NCBI GenBank assembly: GCA_964401385.1
Contig: CAYNYF010000125.1
Span: 1-6,947 of the forward strand
Reading direction: 5' to 3'
DNA from: CAYNYF01 sp964401385
GTDB taxonomy: Bacteria > Planctomycetota > Phycisphaerae > SM23-33
DNA: 6,947 nucleotides
Part shown: one piece after another, positions 5,538 to 6,947 of the stretch
Numbering within the stretch: position 1 is the first letter of the stretch
Layout: each line of letters begins with the position of its first letter
Notes under the pieces: model-generated
Told to the model about the DNA's origin: nothing
Seen by the model: only the letters and a program-made list of their open reading frames with translations
Database searches by the model: none
Made by a program: the position numbers and the translations under genes

Positions 5538-6782
5538 ATGACCGGCCGAACGAGCAGCGACCTGAGCACGGGGGCGATTCGGGAGCGCATCTTCGAGCAC
5601 CGCACGGGCGAGGTGGCGCTGACGCTGCTGGGCCGCGGCGGCAGGCCCCTTGCCAATTCCGCCGTGACCGTCCGCCAGAAGCGGCACAAGTTCCTCTTCG
5701 GCTGCAACGCCTACATGCTCGGCCGCTGCGGCAGGCCGGAGCTGGAGCGGGCGTATCGCCGGCGCTTCTCGGCCCTGCTGAACTACGCCACGCTGCCGTT
5801 CTACTGGGGCGCGTACGAGGGCGAGCCCGGCGTGCCCGCGGCCGGGCGGCTGGGCGAGATGGCCCGCTGGTGCGCCGGAAGGGGCATCCGCGCCAAGGGC
5901 CACCCGCTGTGCTGGCACGAGGTGGTTCCGGCGTGGCTGGCGGGAAGGGCGCCGGCCGAGATCGCCGCGCTTCAATGGGACCGCATCCGCCGCGAGGTGA
6001 AGGCCTTCGCCGGCCGCATCGACACCTGGGACGTGGTCAACGAGGCCGTGGTCATGCCCTCCCCCAGGTGGAAGGGCAATCCCATCCGCAACCTCTGCCG
6101 CCGCCTCGGCCGGGTGAAGCTCATCGCCAAGACCTTCGACCTGGCCGGCAGGGCCAACCCCAAGGCGACGCTGCTGCTGAACGATTTCATGACCACGCCC
6201 GCCTACGAGAGGCTCATCGGCGACTGCCTGTCGGCCGGGGTGAAAATCGACGTCATCGGCATCCAGTCACACATGCACGTGGGCTATTGGGGGGCCGGCA
6301 AGGTGTGGGAGGTGTGCGAGCGCTTCGCCAAGTTCGGCAAGCCGCTGCACTTCACCGAGGCGACGCTGCTGTCGGGGCGGCTGAAGAGAGACGACGACTG
6401 GCACGGCCGGCATCCGGGCTGGAAGACCACGGCCGGCGGCGAGAAGCGCCAGGCCGAGCAGGTCGCCGAGTTCTGCACGGTGCTCTTCTCGCACCCGGCG
6501 GTGGAGGCCGTCACCTGGTGGGACTTTTCCGACCTCGGCGCCTGGCAGGGGGCCCCGTCCGGGCTCGTCCGCAAGGACATGTCGCCCAAGCCCGCCTACG
6601 AGGCGCTGCGGACGCTCATCAAGAGGCAGTGGTGGACCGGCGAGCTGAAGCTGACGACCGACTCGGCCGGCAGGGCCCGCTTCCGCGGCTTCCTGGGCGA
6701 GTACGTCGTTCAGGCCGGCCGGAAACAGGCCGGCTTCGCCCTCCCCCGGCCGGGAAGGGTCTCCAGGACGGTAACCTTTTAG
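5538..6782 (+). CDS. Glycoside hydrolase family 10 protein (endo-beta-1,4-xylanase-like), no signal peptide
   Basis: A 414-residue protein with a GH10 TIM barrel, a family that hydrolyses beta-1,4-xylan or related glycans with retention. A short beta-rich N-terminal part (about 14-55, EVALTLLGRGGRPLANSAV) precedes the barrel. Barrel motifs: GHPLCWH (121-127), WDVVNE (164-169) with E169 as acid/base, and HFTEAT (271-276) with E274 as nucleophile. The 105-residue spacing matches GH10 enzymes such as Cex (E127/E233, from memory). VEAVTWWDFSDLGAWQGAP and KPAYEAL close the barrel, and a small C-terminal beta region follows (about 368-414). The nucleophile motif lacks the usual ITELD aspartate. No signal peptide or membrane segment is seen, so action in the cytoplasm on imported oligosaccharides is plausible. 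It starts 74 bases after copy 2 and may be co-transcribed. Exact substrate is unproven. Confidence 0.85.
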   Translation: MTGRTSSDLSTGAIRERIFEHRTGEVALTLLGRGGRPLANSAVTVRQKRHKFLFGCNAYMLGRCGRPELERAYRRRFSALLNYATLPFYWGAYEGEPGVPAAGRLGEMARWCAGRGIRAKGHPLCWHEVVPAWLAGRAPAEIAALQWDRIRREVKAFAGRIDTWDVVNEAVVMPSPRWKGNPIRNLCRRLGRVKLIAKTFDLAGRANPKATLLLNDFMTTPAYERLIGDCLSAGVKIDVIGIQSHMHVGYWGAGKVWEVCERFAKFGKPLHFTEATLLSGRLKRDDDWHGRHPGWKTTAGGEKRQAEQVAEFCTVLFSHPAVEAVTWWDFSDLGAWQGAPSGLVRKDMSPKPAYEALRTLIKRQWWTGELKLTTDSAGRARFRGFLGEYVVQAGRKQAGFALPRPGRVSRTVTF

Positions 6783-6808
6783 ACCGCGGGACCGGGAACG
6801 GCATAGCC

Positions 6809-6832
6809 GTAGGGTGCGTGCTTGCACGCACC
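6809..6832 (+). repeat. GTAG-footed hairpin repeat, copy 5
   Basis: GTAG at 6809-6812 is followed by a nine-pair stem, GGTGCGTGC (6813-6821) with GCACGCACC (6824-6832). It shares its first 11 bases with the minus-strand reading of the copy at 4-31. It lies 26 bases after the GH10 stop and recurs 44 bases on. Confidence 0.7.
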
Positions 6833-6852
6833 TGCTACCTCCGTTTCAGCGC

Positions 6853-6876
6853 GTAGGGTGCGTGCTTGCACGCACG
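6853..6876 (+). repeat. GTAG-footed hairpin repeat, copy 6
   Basis: Identical to copy 5 over 23 bases (6853-6875 against 6809-6831), in the same orientation. The last base is G rather than C, so the stem is eight pairs (6858-6865 with 6868-6875). The 20 bases between the copies are unrelated to the hairpin. Confidence 0.7.
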
Positions 6877-6926
6877 CGAACTGCTTTCTTCCCGGCGCCG
6901 CCTGGGCGATGTCTCATTGCATGACA

Positions 6927-6947
6927 GGTGGCTGCAAGCAGCCACCC
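6927..6947 (-). repeat. GTAG-type hairpin repeat, copy 7, cut by the window end
   Basis: GGTGGCTGC (6927-6935) pairs perfectly with GCAGCCACC (6938-6946), followed by C at 6947 where the window ends. By analogy with copies 1, 3 and 4 the next bases should complete CTAC, making this a minus-strand copy with its own stem sequence. Confidence 0.55.

Noticed and set aside
6809..6876. CRISPR array
   Set aside because: Only two short identical palindromes with one 20-base gap, other copies differing in stem and orientation, and no cas genes.

Overview
The window is GC-rich and strongly biased to G/C at third codon positions. It carries five genes, all on the + strand, in one tightly spaced series: etfB, etfA, two tandem FAD-linked 2-hydroxyacid dehydrogenases of the GlcD/LctD type, and a glycoside hydrolase family 10 (GH10) protein. 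The mix of an Etf-linked lactate dehydrogenase module, a leaderless GH10 protein and many short GTAG-footed hairpin repeats suggests a planctomycete-like anaerobe or facultative anaerobe, perhaps from a metagenome. There is no rRNA or other phylogenetic marker here, so this is an inference.

Layout: 1-323 is non-coding and holds four short hairpin repeats in mixed orientation. Positions 324-400 hold a minus-strand intrinsic terminator and a second hairpin, which together look like a small minus-strand RNA. Positions 400-613 are a GC-rich leader without a gene. Then come etfB (614-1414), etfA (1411-2424, start overlapping the etfB stop), a 93-base spacer dominated by a long hairpin, the first dehydrogenase (2518-3948), a GC-rich 84-base spacer, the second dehydrogenase (4033-5463), a 74-base spacer and the GH10 gene (5538-6782). 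The tail, 6783-6947, holds three more GTAG-footed hairpins; the last is cut by the window end.

Functional reading: etfB-etfA-lctD is the gene order I recall for the electron-confurcating lactate dehydrogenase (LctBCD) of anaerobes such as Acetobacterium woodii. There, lactate electrons pass from the LctD flavin to EtfAB, and NAD+ reduction is driven by co-oxidation of reduced ferredoxin. Both dehydrogenases keep the FAD-binding and metal/catalytic motifs. EtfB carries the motif set I associate with the bifurcating class. No glcE- or glcF-like Fe-S partner is present, which favours ETF as electron acceptor. The unusual point is the tandem duplication of the dehydrogenase. By hand alignment the two copies are about 76% identical and gapless over the same 476-residue length, but they differ in one otherwise conserved loop, so they may serve different 2-hydroxyacids through one ETF. 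The GH10 protein lacks a signal peptide and may act on oligosaccharides in the cytoplasm; its link to the lactate module is only by position.
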